Assembly (NCBI GenBank): GCA_964387695.1
Contig: CAYLXI010000001.1
Location: 1 to 35,593 of the forward strand
Source: Thiosulfativibrio sp964387695
Lineage (GTDB): Bacteria; Pseudomonadota; Gammaproteobacteria; Thiomicrospirales; Thiomicrospiraceae
DNA: 35,593 nt
Direction: 5' to 3'
The notes beneath the pieces were generated by a model. That model had not been told where the DNA came from and searched no databases. It saw only the letters and a program-made list of their open reading frames with translations. Shown one piece after another: positions 16,972 to 25,314 of the stretch. Each line of letters begins with the position of its first letter. The stretch's first letter is position 1. The position numbers and the translations under genes are program-made.

Positions 16972-18516
16972 TCAGTGTCTCCTTAAGGAATCTCTTAACG
17001 ACGAGCGCGGTCTAAAACCAAATAAAAACAGCGTGGCAAAATAAACCACTATCGCCCCCATTACCAATGACATTAACCAACCAAGCCTTTGCCAAGCACC
17101 AAACTCTAGCCAATTTTCATCTACGGGAGCTAGGGTTGCAATAAATACGATGAGTGCAATGTTTGCCAAAACCCCTTGTATAATTAATTTATTCCAATTA
17201 GATGATAGCTTTAAAAACCCTGATTTTCTTAAAAAATATGCCAATAATCCTGCATTAATAAAAGCTGAAATAGAGGTTGCTAGGGCTAAACCAGTATGGG
17301 CAAAATGCCAAACCAATAATAAGTTAAAGACCATGTTGGCAACTAAGGCAACAATGGCAATTTTAACGGGTGTTTTCATATCTTTTCTAGCATAAAACGC
17401 TGGAGCCAATATTTTTATTAAAATAAAGCCAAGCAATCCAAAAGAATATGCCATTAAACTTAGTCCTGATTGATGAACATCATGGGCAGTGAAAGCACCA
17501 TAATAAAATAAAGTGGTTATCAGTGGCTCTGCTAATAGTAGCAAACCAAAAGTAGCTGGTAGGGCAATAATAAACACCAGCTTTAAAGCAAAGTTTAAGT
17601 CTTCTTGAAAACCTTGCCAATCTTCTCTAGCTGCTTTTTTAGATAGACTTGGTAAAACTACTATGGCTAAGGCAACCCCAAAAACACCAACAGGAAATTC
17701 CATTAGTCGGTCTGAATAATATAGCCAAGAGACTGAACCTGTAATTAAAAAAGATGCCAGAACGGTATCTAGCAATAAATTTATTTGTGCGACAGACACC
17801 CCAAATAAAGCAGGAATCATAAGGCGTTTAATCTCACTTACACCTGGGTTTGACTTGCGCGTAGGTTTTGGCAACAAACCTAAACGCCATAAAAACGGCA
17901 GGTGAAATAGCAGCTGAATGACTCCTGCAACGAGAACTCCCCAAGCCAGTGCCATAATAGGCACATCAAGCAAGGGAGACAACCAAATAGCCGCTGCTAT
18001 TAATGATAAATTTAAGAATACAGGAGTAAATGCAGGCACGACAAATTGATTGTAGGTGTTCATTATTGCCGATGAAAAAGCGACCAGTGATATGAGAAGA
18101 AGGTAGGGAAAGGTAATGGCTAGCATGTCTGAAGCTAGGTCAAATTTCTCTGGGTCGTCTATAAAACCTGGGGCAAACACCATCATCCACAATCCAGAGC
18201 CAAACACTCCAAACGCGGTTAAAACTAGCAATATGCCGCCCAGACGAAAGGTGATTGCGTCAACTAAATGCTTAACGGCTTCTTTGCCTTGTTTTTCTTT
18301 AACTTCTGCCAACACAGGAACAAATGCCTGTGAAAAAGCTCCTTCGGCAAATAGGCGTCTAAAAAAATTGGGGATTTTAAAGGCAACAAAAAAAGCGTCT
18401 GCTCCAGCCGTTGCCCCAAAGTATCTGGCGATAACCATGTCTCTAACAAAACCGAGAATTCTCGATAGCAGGGTCATGCTACCGACCGTTGCGACGGCTT
18501 TAAGTATTTTCTTCAA
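16972..18516 (-). CDS. murJ: Lipid II flippase MurJ (MviN)
   Basis: A 514-residue polytopic membrane protein of the MOP superfamily that moves lipid II across the inner membrane for peptidoglycan synthesis. Its N-terminus (VGSMTLLSRILGFVRDMVIARYFGA) and PNFFRRLFAEGAFSQAFVPV are signature MurJ segments, and about 14 hydrophobic stretches follow. The start is TTG: no ATG occurs before residue 14, the TTG gives the usual MurJ N-terminus, and AAAGG lies nine bases upstream. It begins 15 bases after the SNF2 helicase gene. The last nine codons (SLRDSLRRH) lie within or beside a module B repeat copy, so the repeat overlaps the 3' end of the gene. Confidence 0.96.
   Translation of the reverse strand: MKKILKAVATVGSMTLLSRILGFVRDMVIARYFGATAGADAFFVAFKIPNFFRRLFAEGAFSQAFVPVLAEVKEKQGKEAVKHLVDAITFRLGGILLVLTAFGVFGSGLWMMVFAPGFIDDPEKFDLASDMLAITFPYLLLISLVAFSSAIMNTYNQFVVPAFTPVFLNLSLIAAAIWLSPLLDVPIMALAWGVLVAGVIQLLFHLPFLWRLGLLPKPTRKSNPGVSEIKRLMIPALFGVSVAQINLLLDTVLASFLITGSVSWLYYSDRLMEFPVGVFGVALAIVVLPSLSKKAAREDWQGFQEDLNFALKLVFIIALPATFGLLLLAEPLITTLFYYGAFTAHDVHQSGLSLMAYSFGLLGFILIKILAPAFYARKDMKTPVKIAIVALVANMVFNLLLVWHFAHTGLALATSISAFINAGLLAYFLRKSGFLKLSSNWNKLIIQGVLANIALIVFIATLAPVDENWLEFGAWQRLGWLMSLVMGAIVVYFATLFLFGFRPRSSLRDSLRRH
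16983..16998 (+). repeat. Dispersed repeat module B, overlapping the murJ 3' end
   Basis: TTAAGGAATCTCTTAA, a near-palindrome. Related copies are at 50-65, 6077-6092 (minus), 24594-24609 and 35539-35554. Here it lies inside the last codons of murJ and follows the two module A copies at 16932-16959. The order and orientation are the same as at 35514-35554. Confidence 0.65.
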
Positions 18517-18531
18517 GAAGTGAAGCCTTTA

Positions 18532-21500
18532 TTAGTCATCAGACAATAAATTTATTAGGTCGCTTCCAGTCATATTTGCCTGTGCTTTTTGACCTTTTTT
18601 ATTATAAACTTGATCTTGTAAGGCTTGTTTTCTGACCTGCAGATCAATTATTTTTTCTTCTATCGTGTTTGCCATAATTAATTTATAAACAAAAACTTCT
18701 TTATTTTGCCCTATACGATAAGCACGGTCGGTAGCTTGGTTTTCTACCGCAGGATTCCACCAGGGGTCGTAATGAATAACCGTATCTGCTTCGGTTAAGT
18801 TTAAGCCAACTCCTCCTGTTTTTAGGCTGATTAAAAATACCGAGGTTTCGCCATCTTTGAAAGAATTAATGGCTTCTTCGCGTTTTTTGGTTTGACCTGT
18901 TAACAGGCTGTATTTTATTTTTGCTTTGTTAAATCTTTTTTCTATAATGCTTAACATTGAGGTAAATTGTGAGAAGAGTATAATTTTATGCCCTCCTTCA
19001 ATTAATTCTGTAACTAAGTCCATTAACATTTCTAGTTTTGCGGAGGTTTTAACTTTTTTGGCAGCATCTATTTTAACCAGTTGCGGATCACAACAAACCT
19101 GGCGTAATTTTAAGAGGGCATCTAGTATGATAATTTGTGACTTAGCCATGCCTTTTTCTGCGACAACATCTCGGATTTTCTTTTCCATGGTTAACCGAAT
19201 TGTTTCATACAAATTTGCTTGTTCGGGTTCAAATTCTGCGGTTTTTATAATTTCTGTTTTATCTGGTAATTCGGTAACCACTTCTTTTTTGGTGCGTCTT
19301 AGCAAAAATGGTGATACCTTGTTGCTTAAATTTTTCTGTACTGAGGTTTGCCCTTCTTTTTCGATAGGGGTTTGATATTGTTTCTTAAATCTTGGCAGAT
19401 TACTTAAAAAACCAGGCATTAAAAAGTTAAAAATTGACCAGAGTTCACCCAGATGATTTTCAATGGGTGTGCCTGTTAGGCATAAGCGATTATCACTTTT
19501 TAATGTTTGTAAAGATTGATATAGCTTGGTTTTGGGGTTTTTAATTTTTTGTGCTTCATCTAAAACTAAGTAGGTAAATCTTTGTTTTTTAAATCTCTCA
19601 AAGTCCCTAACAATGAGGGGGTAAGTGGTAATAATGATGTCATGCTTAGTTATTTTAGAAAACAAGTCAAATCTTTCTGTGCCGTGCAGTGTTAGCAAGG
19701 TTAGATCAGGAGTAAAGCGTTTTGATTCTGCTTTCCAGTTACCAATTAGCGAGGTGGGAACAATAAGTAATACTGGGTTATTAAGTTGCTTAGTTTCTTT
19801 TAGTTTTAAAATCCAAGCAAGGGTTTGAATGGTTTTTCCTAGCCCCATATCGTCGGCCAAAATACCGTTAAATTTAAACTGGTGTAAAAACCCTAACCAG
19901 TCTAAACCAAACTGTTGGTATTCTCGTAAAGTTGCTTTTAAACCTTTGGGAGGGGTGTTTTTTTCTATGCCAGTAAATTCTTTGAGCTTTTTAGCGAGCT
20001 GTAAACTTTCTTTACTGCCTTTCCATGTTATTTCTTGAGTGCTTAATCCGTGAATAAGGTGAGAGTCAAAAGGTTCTACTTGAATAGTATCAGGAATTTC
20101 TTTTCTGCCATATAATTGCAAAAAAGTATTAAAAATAGGGGCAATTTGTTTTTTAGAAAACTCTACAACTTCTTTGCCTGTCATTGGCACTAATATCTTG
20201 GGTGGTAAATCTTCTGTTTTATCATAAGCACTAAGTAGATATCGAATTACGGGTAACATTGATATTTGTTTTTTGCCCAATGTCATACTAAAACTTAATT
20301 CAAACCAGTCGTTATAAGGTTCTGATTCTACCTCTAGGTGATCGACTTTGTTAATCGTGATTAGGTCATCTTCTTTAAATTCTAAAATCCAGCCTTGGGA
20401 CAATAAAACAGGAAATACCTCTATTTGCAACTCCGCAAACTTTGCAAGGGATTCTTCCATAGATAATTTTTTTTCACTTAGGCTATAAGCAACTTCGTGT
20501 TCAAGTAACTCAGGAGGTTTTATGGGGTGCAGGTGCTGTTCTATTTGCTTAAGACAATCTTGCTCTATCTCGAGCTTACGATAAATTTCATAACGCTTTC
20601 CATCTACTTTTATATTTTCTTTAGCTATAAATTCTCTACTTGGTGAATAGATTAAATCGCCATATTTAAAGCAGACCACAAATAATAATAATTCTGCGTC
20701 ATAAAACTTTAAAATAGGTTGCGGAGCTTCATTAATGACCTTAACCTTAAACTCATTCACCACTGGAAGCGGCAATACATTCTCTGGGGTGTTTTTTACT
20801 TTTAAATCATTTTCTTCAATCATTAAATCCATTAATGATTCTAGTTGCCTTATGCTGGTTATTTTAGGAATCTCTAATAACTTTTCTAAGGAATTGCCAC
20901 TTAAAGGTGCTTTAACCATTTGTGCTTGTTGGTTTTCAGCATTAATAATAATTGGTGGCTCACACAAGACTAAAAAATGATTTTTAGGAATATCTACCGT
21001 AAAAACATATTCTTTTGCTAACTTTTTATAATTTATTTCAAGAGAATGGGCAGTGTTTTGTAACCATGTTAATGGTTGTTGCTGATTTTTATAGTAGATA
21101 ACGCCTAGTTTAATTAGCTGTGATAAAACAGAAAAACCTATTTCATTTGCAAAGGTAATATTAGAGTTATATTGGTAGTTTATTGTGCAGTTTCTTAATA
21201 GTCTTGCCGTAAATTCAGACTGGTTGTTGGCTATACGAAAAGAGTCTGTCGTAGAAAAAAATGTATTTGTAGCTATTCTTCTAGGTTTAGCTAAATTACC
21301 TTTTGCAGTATAGGCATGCTTAATCACAGAAAGCTCATCTTTATTAGAACTAGGTTTAGAGTAGTTAAGCTTATCATTATAATCGTCAAATAAACTAAAG
21401 GTAAACCAAACATCTTCTGCTCTATTACTTTCTTCTTGCTCAACCACATCTGAAAAAGTGTCAAGCCATTTAGAAAACTTTAAAACATCTCTGTCTTTTT

Positions 21501-21819
21501 TGTTGTTTTTTGAGTCCAAAAAAAGTTGTTTTTGATAGGCCAACACACCTGCCACAACATGTTTACAGTCATAACCCACAGGGCAAGAACAATCGCCTTC
21601 AATATTAATATTATTGATACCCTCTAAAAAACAAAAGTCGATGTTTTGGATGTAAGTATTATTACCGCTGCCATCAACAACCGTTTCAATATGAACATAG
21701 TCTGATGATTTCTGGAGAATCTTTAGTGAAATAACTCGGTTTTTTTTAAAGAGATCTTGACCTCTATTAAAATAAACCGAAGAAAAATTAGCACGAACAT
21801 TAGATATTTGTAGAGTCAT
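18532..21819 (-). CDS. SNF2-family DEAD/DEAH helicase with SWIM zinc finger
   Basis: A 1095-residue Swi2/Snf2 ATPase. Near residues 75-90 is a SWIM zinc finger (CSCPVGYDCKHVV, C-x-C...C-x-H). The middle of the protein is a long poorly conserved region. The ATPase core starts around residue 640: LREYQQFGLDWLGFL, motif I DDMGLGKTIQTLAW (about 655), motif II LDEAQKIKN (about 753) and LTGTPIENHLGELW. The helicase C-terminal half ends with SLKTGGVGLNL, DPWWNPAVENQATDRAYRIGQ. These proteins translocate on double-stranded DNA and are thought to displace bound proteins; the specific role of the bacterial SWIM-SNF2 type is poorly defined. It heads the block that continues into murJ. Confidence 0.92.
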   Translation of the reverse strand: MTLQISNVRANFSSVYFNRGQDLFKKNRVISLKILQKSSDYVHIETVVDGSGNNTYIQNIDFCFLEGINNINIEGDCSCPVGYDCKHVVAGVLAYQKQLFLDSKNNKKDRDVLKFSKWLDTFSDVVEQEESNRAEDVWFTFSLFDDYNDKLNYSKPSSNKDELSVIKHAYTAKGNLAKPRRIATNTFFSTTDSFRIANNQSEFTARLLRNCTINYQYNSNITFANEIGFSVLSQLIKLGVIYYKNQQQPLTWLQNTAHSLEINYKKLAKEYVFTVDIPKNHFLVLCEPPIIINAENQQAQMVKAPLSGNSLEKLLEIPKITSIRQLESLMDLMIEENDLKVKNTPENVLPLPVVNEFKVKVINEAPQPILKFYDAELLLFVVCFKYGDLIYSPSREFIAKENIKVDGKRYEIYRKLEIEQDCLKQIEQHLHPIKPPELLEHEVAYSLSEKKLSMEESLAKFAELQIEVFPVLLSQGWILEFKEDDLITINKVDHLEVESEPYNDWFELSFSMTLGKKQISMLPVIRYLLSAYDKTEDLPPKILVPMTGKEVVEFSKKQIAPIFNTFLQLYGRKEIPDTIQVEPFDSHLIHGLSTQEITWKGSKESLQLAKKLKEFTGIEKNTPPKGLKATLREYQQFGLDWLGFLHQFKFNGILADDMGLGKTIQTLAWILKLKETKQLNNPVLLIVPTSLIGNWKAESKRFTPDLTLLTLHGTERFDLFSKITKHDIIITTYPLIVRDFERFKKQRFTYLVLDEAQKIKNPKTKLYQSLQTLKSDNRLCLTGTPIENHLGELWSIFNFLMPGFLSNLPRFKKQYQTPIEKEGQTSVQKNLSNKVSPFLLRRTKKEVVTELPDKTEIIKTAEFEPEQANLYETIRLTMEKKIRDVVAEKGMAKSQIIILDALLKLRQVCCDPQLVKIDAAKKVKTSAKLEMLMDLVTELIEGGHKIILFSQFTSMLSIIEKRFNKAKIKYSLLTGQTKKREEAINSFKDGETSVFLISLKTGGVGLNLTEADTVIHYDPWWNPAVENQATDRAYRIGQNKEVFVYKLIMANTIEEKIIDLQVRKQALQDQVYNKKGQKAQANMTGSDLINLLSDD

Positions 21820-21874
21820 AAATTTTATTTAGCACAAGATTAGAACATTAACCATTATTTTAACCTAAATTTTA

Positions 21875-21915
21875 AATTTCTATTTAAAAAACCGTCTTAC
21901 GGGATCGCTTATTAA
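21875..21915 (+). repeat. Degenerate A+B repeat copy at the end of the third pilin gene
   Basis: AATTTCTATTTAA (21875-21887) resembles module A and TTACGGGATCGCTTATTAA (21897-21915) resembles module B, in the same order as at 16932-16998 and 35514-35554. The match is partial and this copy may be decayed. It lies between the SNF2 gene start and the pilin gene stop codon. Confidence 0.35.
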
Positions 21916-22670
21916 AATCCCCTTAGCTTTATTTCATAACCAGAAATGCCTAGAAGGGTATCATCAAACTCTAGCCCTGCTTCTGCGTTAAAATCGGCAT
22001 GCCAATAAAACCTATCGTTATCACAGTTTTCTGCTTCAAAGCGAGAACGCATGCCACAAGCAACATTACCTCTTTTATTAAACGCGACCAAAACAACAGA
22101 TAACCCTTCTGCTTCTTTATTAGAGCTATTTGTGCAGCTTAACATTTCTGTTGAGGAGCAAATATTGTAATTTCCTAGCCCTGAATCTGATGATACGGGA
22201 GGGGTTTTAAGAGTGAATTTAGGCAAGACTATTGAGCTACAACTGGCATTACAAAAATAGCTTGCAGAGTGGTTAGGATTTTGCATTTTTGAAAGGTTTG
22301 TGACAGATTTATTTACTGCGTACCGTATCTTTCCATTAAAAGCATCTCTGACATTTGCTTGCCATAAACCAATATTTAAAAAAGGCACTGTGCCAACACT
22401 GGCTAAACAAGTTCCGTTAGCCGCTCGGTTTTCATAACCATAATTATCACTACCTTTTGTATCCGTGTCTGGACAGGGTAAATATTTATTAACCCAAACA
22501 AAAGATAATAAAGCTTGCTTTATTTGAGCATTAATTTGTTGAGAATCTTTATATAATAAATTTTCCCTTTGAACATTCACCATCGTTATAGTGCCTGCCA
22601 TTAGTAAGCCAATAATTAACATAACAAGGCTAATTTCAACTAAAGAAAAACCTCGTTGGGATATTTTCAT
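21912..22670 (-). CDS. Prepilin-like protein 3 of a PCPD triplet
   Basis: A 252-residue type IV pilin-like or type II secretion-like protein. RGFSLVEISLVMLIIGLLMAG is a complete prepilin motif: cleavage after Gly, Phe at +1 and Glu at +5, followed by the hydrophobic helix. After the helix it has NKYLPCPDTDTKGSDNYGYE and then SVGTVPFLNIGLWQANVRDA, a pattern also seen in the next upstream gene. Several Cys (CSSIV, CSSTEMLSC, CGMRSR, ENCDN) suggest disulfides outside the membrane. A prepilin peptidase and assembly ATPase are needed but are not in the window. It starts 14 bases after the preceding pilin gene. The role may be in a pilus, pseudopilus or DNA uptake; none is demonstrated. Confidence 0.88.
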   Translation of the reverse strand: MKISQRGFSLVEISLVMLIIGLLMAGTITMVNVQRENLLYKDSQQINAQIKQALLSFVWVNKYLPCPDTDTKGSDNYGYENRAANGTCLASVGTVPFLNIGLWQANVRDAFNGKIRYAVNKSVTNLSKMQNPNHSASYFCNASCSSIVLPKFTLKTPPVSSDSGLGNYNICSSTEMLSCTNSSNKEAEGLSVVLVAFNKRGNVACGMRSRFEAENCDNDRFYWHADFNAEAGLEFDDTLLGISGYEIKLRGF

Positions 22671-22683
22671 TCTGAAAACCAGT

Positions 22684-23613
22684 TCATTTTGAAAACCCTT
22701 TGTGCTGAATCATTATTTGCTTGGCATCATTGAGCGTTACCCAACTAAAAAAATTAAACTCTTCACCTTTTAATGATTTTTGAAACACTCTGTTTCCATC
22801 ACAATTTTCAATTTCTATTGGGGTTAATCCTGAAGTAGCAGAACAATTTTCCCAAGCTCTTGCACCATTTTTACCATAAGATACCACCATTGCCACAATG
22901 CTATTGGCAACAACATCTTTTGCTTCATCGTCGTTTAAATCAACAGAAGAAAATAGAATTAAGTTTTTTTTAGGGTCAGCTCTATCTTTTCTTAAACTGT
23001 CAAAAGCTTCTGCTCCAATGGGCTGGGTAGAAAAGTGAAAATATGGCGGGGTCACTTTTCTTGGATCCTTAGAAAAATCACAATTTACTCCACAGGCAGA
23101 ATGACAGGCATCGTTACAAAAATAAGTTGCCGTTTCTGGGCAATAGGCAAAATCTGTGGTTGTGGTTTTTACTCCTGTTTTAGCAAAAACACTGGCGGGC
23201 TCACAAATATCGGTTATATAATCTCTTGTTACAACATCTACTCTTTCATTAACTTTATAAGCAAAATTATTTCCCCAAGCATCTTTAGAAGCGACTCCTA
23301 AGTTAAGAAAAGGAAGAGAACCAAAATCATTGCTACAATGCACCCCGTTAGAATGTCTATTTTCTCGACCATCTCCTGTGATATCTGGGCAGGGCAAATA
23401 TTTATTCATTACCAAGTACATTTTCATTGCTTTAGAAACTTCTAATAATTGAATATCCACCTGTTCTCGTTTGTCTATCTCTATCAATGCACTGGCTATG
23501 GTTAAACTCCCCGCAAGCAAAATACCCATTAATAAAATCGCTATAGACACTTCAATTAGGGTAAAGCCTTTTTGTGTTTTTTGGCTTTGATTTTGGCTTA
23601 ACTTTAAAGGCAT
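22684..23613 (-). CDS. Prepilin-like protein 2 of a PCPD triplet
   Basis: About 309 residues with a full prepilin motif, KGFTLIEVSIAILLMGILLAG (Gly/Phe cleavage, Glu at +5). After the helix, KYLPCPDITGDGRENRHSNG and FGSLPFLNLGVASKDAWGN parallel the third pilin gene closely, so the two are paralogues. A Cys-rich insert (CPETATYFCNDACHSACGVNC) probably forms disulfides. A TTG at 23628 would add five residues; the ATG at 23613 is preferred, though neither has a clear ribosome-binding site. The ATG overlaps the preceding gene by ten bases. The leader before the cleavage Gly is about 17 residues, long but within the range for prepilins. Confidence 0.88.
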   Translation of the reverse strand: MPLKLSQNQSQKTQKGFTLIEVSIAILLMGILLAGSLTIASALIEIDKREQVDIQLLEVSKAMKMYLVMNKYLPCPDITGDGRENRHSNGVHCSNDFGSLPFLNLGVASKDAWGNNFAYKVNERVDVVTRDYITDICEPASVFAKTGVKTTTTDFAYCPETATYFCNDACHSACGVNCDFSKDPRKVTPPYFHFSTQPIGAEAFDSLRKDRADPKKNLILFSSVDLNDDEAKDVVANSIVAMVVSYGKNGARAWENCSATSGLTPIEIENCDGNRVFQKSLKGEEFNFFSWVTLNDAKQIMIQHKGFSK

Positions 23614-24578
23614 AATAAACCACGCCAACTAGAGCCAACAGGGTTTGCAGCGGGGTGATATTCATTAAACCAGTGTGGAACAGTGGCTGATAATTCATTG
23701 CAAAACAGGTTTTTTTGATTTAAAACCCTTTGTAACATGGCACCACGCCATTCTTCAAGTGTAATGCCCACGACTAAATCATTGATGCCTAAATTTTGTG
23801 TTGATCTAGTAAAAAACTCATTGTTTAAGCTGTTGTCTAGTAAAACATTACCTGCTTTGCGTGCTTTTGATCCAGATATAATGCTAATTTTATAATCTAA
23901 AAAATGTTCGACTCCATTAAGATTTTGGTTTTGCCTAAACCCAACTGGAAAATCTTGAGGCACGCCTGGTAAAAATATCAAAGCAACGAAGTCAGATCGA
24001 CCATTTAATGATAATAAATTAGCGGGAGAAAAATTATAATTAAGAGGGGCAAAGCGATTTAAGTTAGTGCCAAGAATAGTATTAACATAACGCGGATTTT
24101 GATGAACAAGCTCTTCTAACACCACAAAATAATATTTTTTGGTTTGAGCACTGGAAGTAAAAAAAACATTTCTAGATTTAATTGAAGGAGCTAAAAAACC
24201 ATGAACAAATCCTTCTCCAAAAGAGGTGGTATCTAAACAAGAGCTTGCTATTTTTCCATTTGGTACATCTAAAGAATTTCGCCCATCATTATCAGGACAA
24301 GGAAAATAACCCGGTCCTGGCACTCTAAAAGCTTCATAGTAATGATAAGAGGCACTGGCGGAGGTCGAATAAATCTCTGGATGTTGCACCGCGTATAGAA
24401 GCAGCTTTTGCTTAACTTTCTCTAGTTTATACAAGGCTTCTAACTCTCTTTCAGGCTGAATCTGAAAAAGATTATTCTCAGCAAACTTAGAGAAATAAGC
24501 TCCAACACCTATCACCATAATCACCAGCAAAAACATCAAAACAAAACCAGACTGATTATCCTGAGAAGTATTTTTCAT
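23604..24578 (-). CDS. Pilin-like membrane-anchored protein 1 of a PCPD triplet
   Basis: A 324-residue protein with one N-terminal hydrophobic helix (QSGFVLMFLLVIMVIGVGAYF). It resembles a prepilin helix after Gly-Phe but lacks the usual Glu at +5, as in PilX/GspK-like minor components. After the helix comes a charged coiled stretch (ERELEALYKLEKVKQKLLLYA), then PGYFPCPDNDGRNSLDVPNG and SFGEGFVHGFL. The same PCPD-then-FG layout is seen in the two following pilin-like genes. The family is not recognised by name. It overlaps the next gene by ten bases and starts 43 bases after the TauE/SafE-like gene. Confidence 0.8.
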   Translation of the reverse strand: MKNTSQDNQSGFVLMFLLVIMVIGVGAYFSKFAENNLFQIQPERELEALYKLEKVKQKLLLYAVQHPEIYSTSASASYHYYEAFRVPGPGYFPCPDNDGRNSLDVPNGKIASSCLDTTSFGEGFVHGFLAPSIKSRNVFFTSSAQTKKYYFVVLEELVHQNPRYVNTILGTNLNRFAPLNYNFSPANLLSLNGRSDFVALIFLPGVPQDFPVGFRQNQNLNGVEHFLDYKISIISGSKARKAGNVLLDNSLNNEFFTRSTQNLGINDLVVGITLEEWRGAMLQRVLNQKNLFCNELSATVPHWFNEYHPAANPVGSSWRGLLCL

Positions 24579-24593
24579 TGTAAATTTCTCACT

Positions 24594-24609
24594 ATAAGGA
24601 ATCGCTTAA
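24594..24609 (+). repeat. Dispersed repeat module B ahead of the pilin triplet
   Basis: ATAAGGAATCGCTTAA lies between the TauE/SafE-like stop codon and the start of the first pilin-like gene, about 16 bases before that start. It differs by two bases from the copy at 16983-16998. AAATTTCTCACTA just before it (24582-24594) loosely resembles module A. It could affect the pilin transcript leader; this is not shown. Confidence 0.5.
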
Positions 24610-24621
24610 TAGCCGCATTAT

Positions 24622-25314
24622 TTAAGCCACTCTAATGGTCCAGGCTAAATAGAACTGCCATAAACCCATCAAAATAACGCTTATGCCTGCCAGTTGTCTT
24701 ACCCAAGTGGTCTGCGATAAACGGGTAAAATAAAAGGCAAACACTCCCATTAGCATTAAATTAGGCAAAGTTCCTAGTCCAAATGCAAGCATCACCATGG
24801 CACCTTCTGTTGCTCCACCCGAGCTTAAAGCCATAATCAGCATACTATAAACTAACCCGCAAGGTATCCAACCCCAAACAAAACCATAGGCCCAAGCTTG
24901 CGGTAAATTTTTAACGGGGATAAGTTTCTGAGCAAGGGGTTGAATTTTTTGCCAAGCTCCAGTGCCTGCTCTTTCAACCGCAACAACGCCGTTCCACCAC
25001 CCTCCTAAATATAACCCCAGCACAATCATAAAAATTCCTGCAACCGTTTGCAGTATTTGCTGAGCAGGTAAAAATTGTGCTAAAGAAGTAATTGAAGCAC
25101 CCAAAAAACCAAACAAAGCTCCCACTACAACATAGCTAGAAATTCGTCCTGAGTTATAAACGAGCTGATAAGGCAGGGTACGCCACCAACTTAACTGTAC
25201 CGCTGGCTTTAAATTAAAAGTTAAAGCACCTACTATCCCTCCACACATTCCTAAACAATGAACGCCCCCTAAAAAACCTACAATAAAAGCCGTAATATAA
25301 ATAGAATCAGGCAT
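24622..25314 (-). CDS. TauE/SafE-like (DsbD_2 type) six-helix membrane protein
   Basis: A 230-residue protein with about six hydrophobic helices. The first holds GFLGGVHCLGMCGGIVGALTF, with Cys20 and Cys24 in a Cys-x3-Cys arrangement. The fourth region has PQAWAYGFVWGWIPCGLVYSML with a further Pro-Cys. These are hallmarks of the UreH/DsbD_2-type family annotated as sulfite exporter TauE/SafE. Members are linked to metal or thiol handling, often near cytochrome oxidase assembly genes, which are absent here. Its ATG overlaps the yifB stop codon by one base (TAATG), so translation is coupled. The actual substrate is unknown. Confidence 0.85.
   Translation of the reverse strand: MPDSIYITAFIVGFLGGVHCLGMCGGIVGALTFNLKPAVQLSWWRTLPYQLVYNSGRISSYVVVGALFGFLGASITSLAQFLPAQQILQTVAGIFMIVLGLYLGGWWNGVVAVERAGTGAWQKIQPLAQKLIPVKNLPQAWAYGFVWGWIPCGLVYSMLIMALSSGGATEGAMVMLAFGLGTLPNLMLMGVFAFYFTRLSQTTWVRQLAGISVILMGLWQFYLAWTIRVA

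Noticed and set aside
18926..19375. A 149-codon plus-strand frame inside the SNF2 helicase gene
   Set aside because: Antisense to the conserved helicase C-terminal region; its composition reflects the opposite strand.
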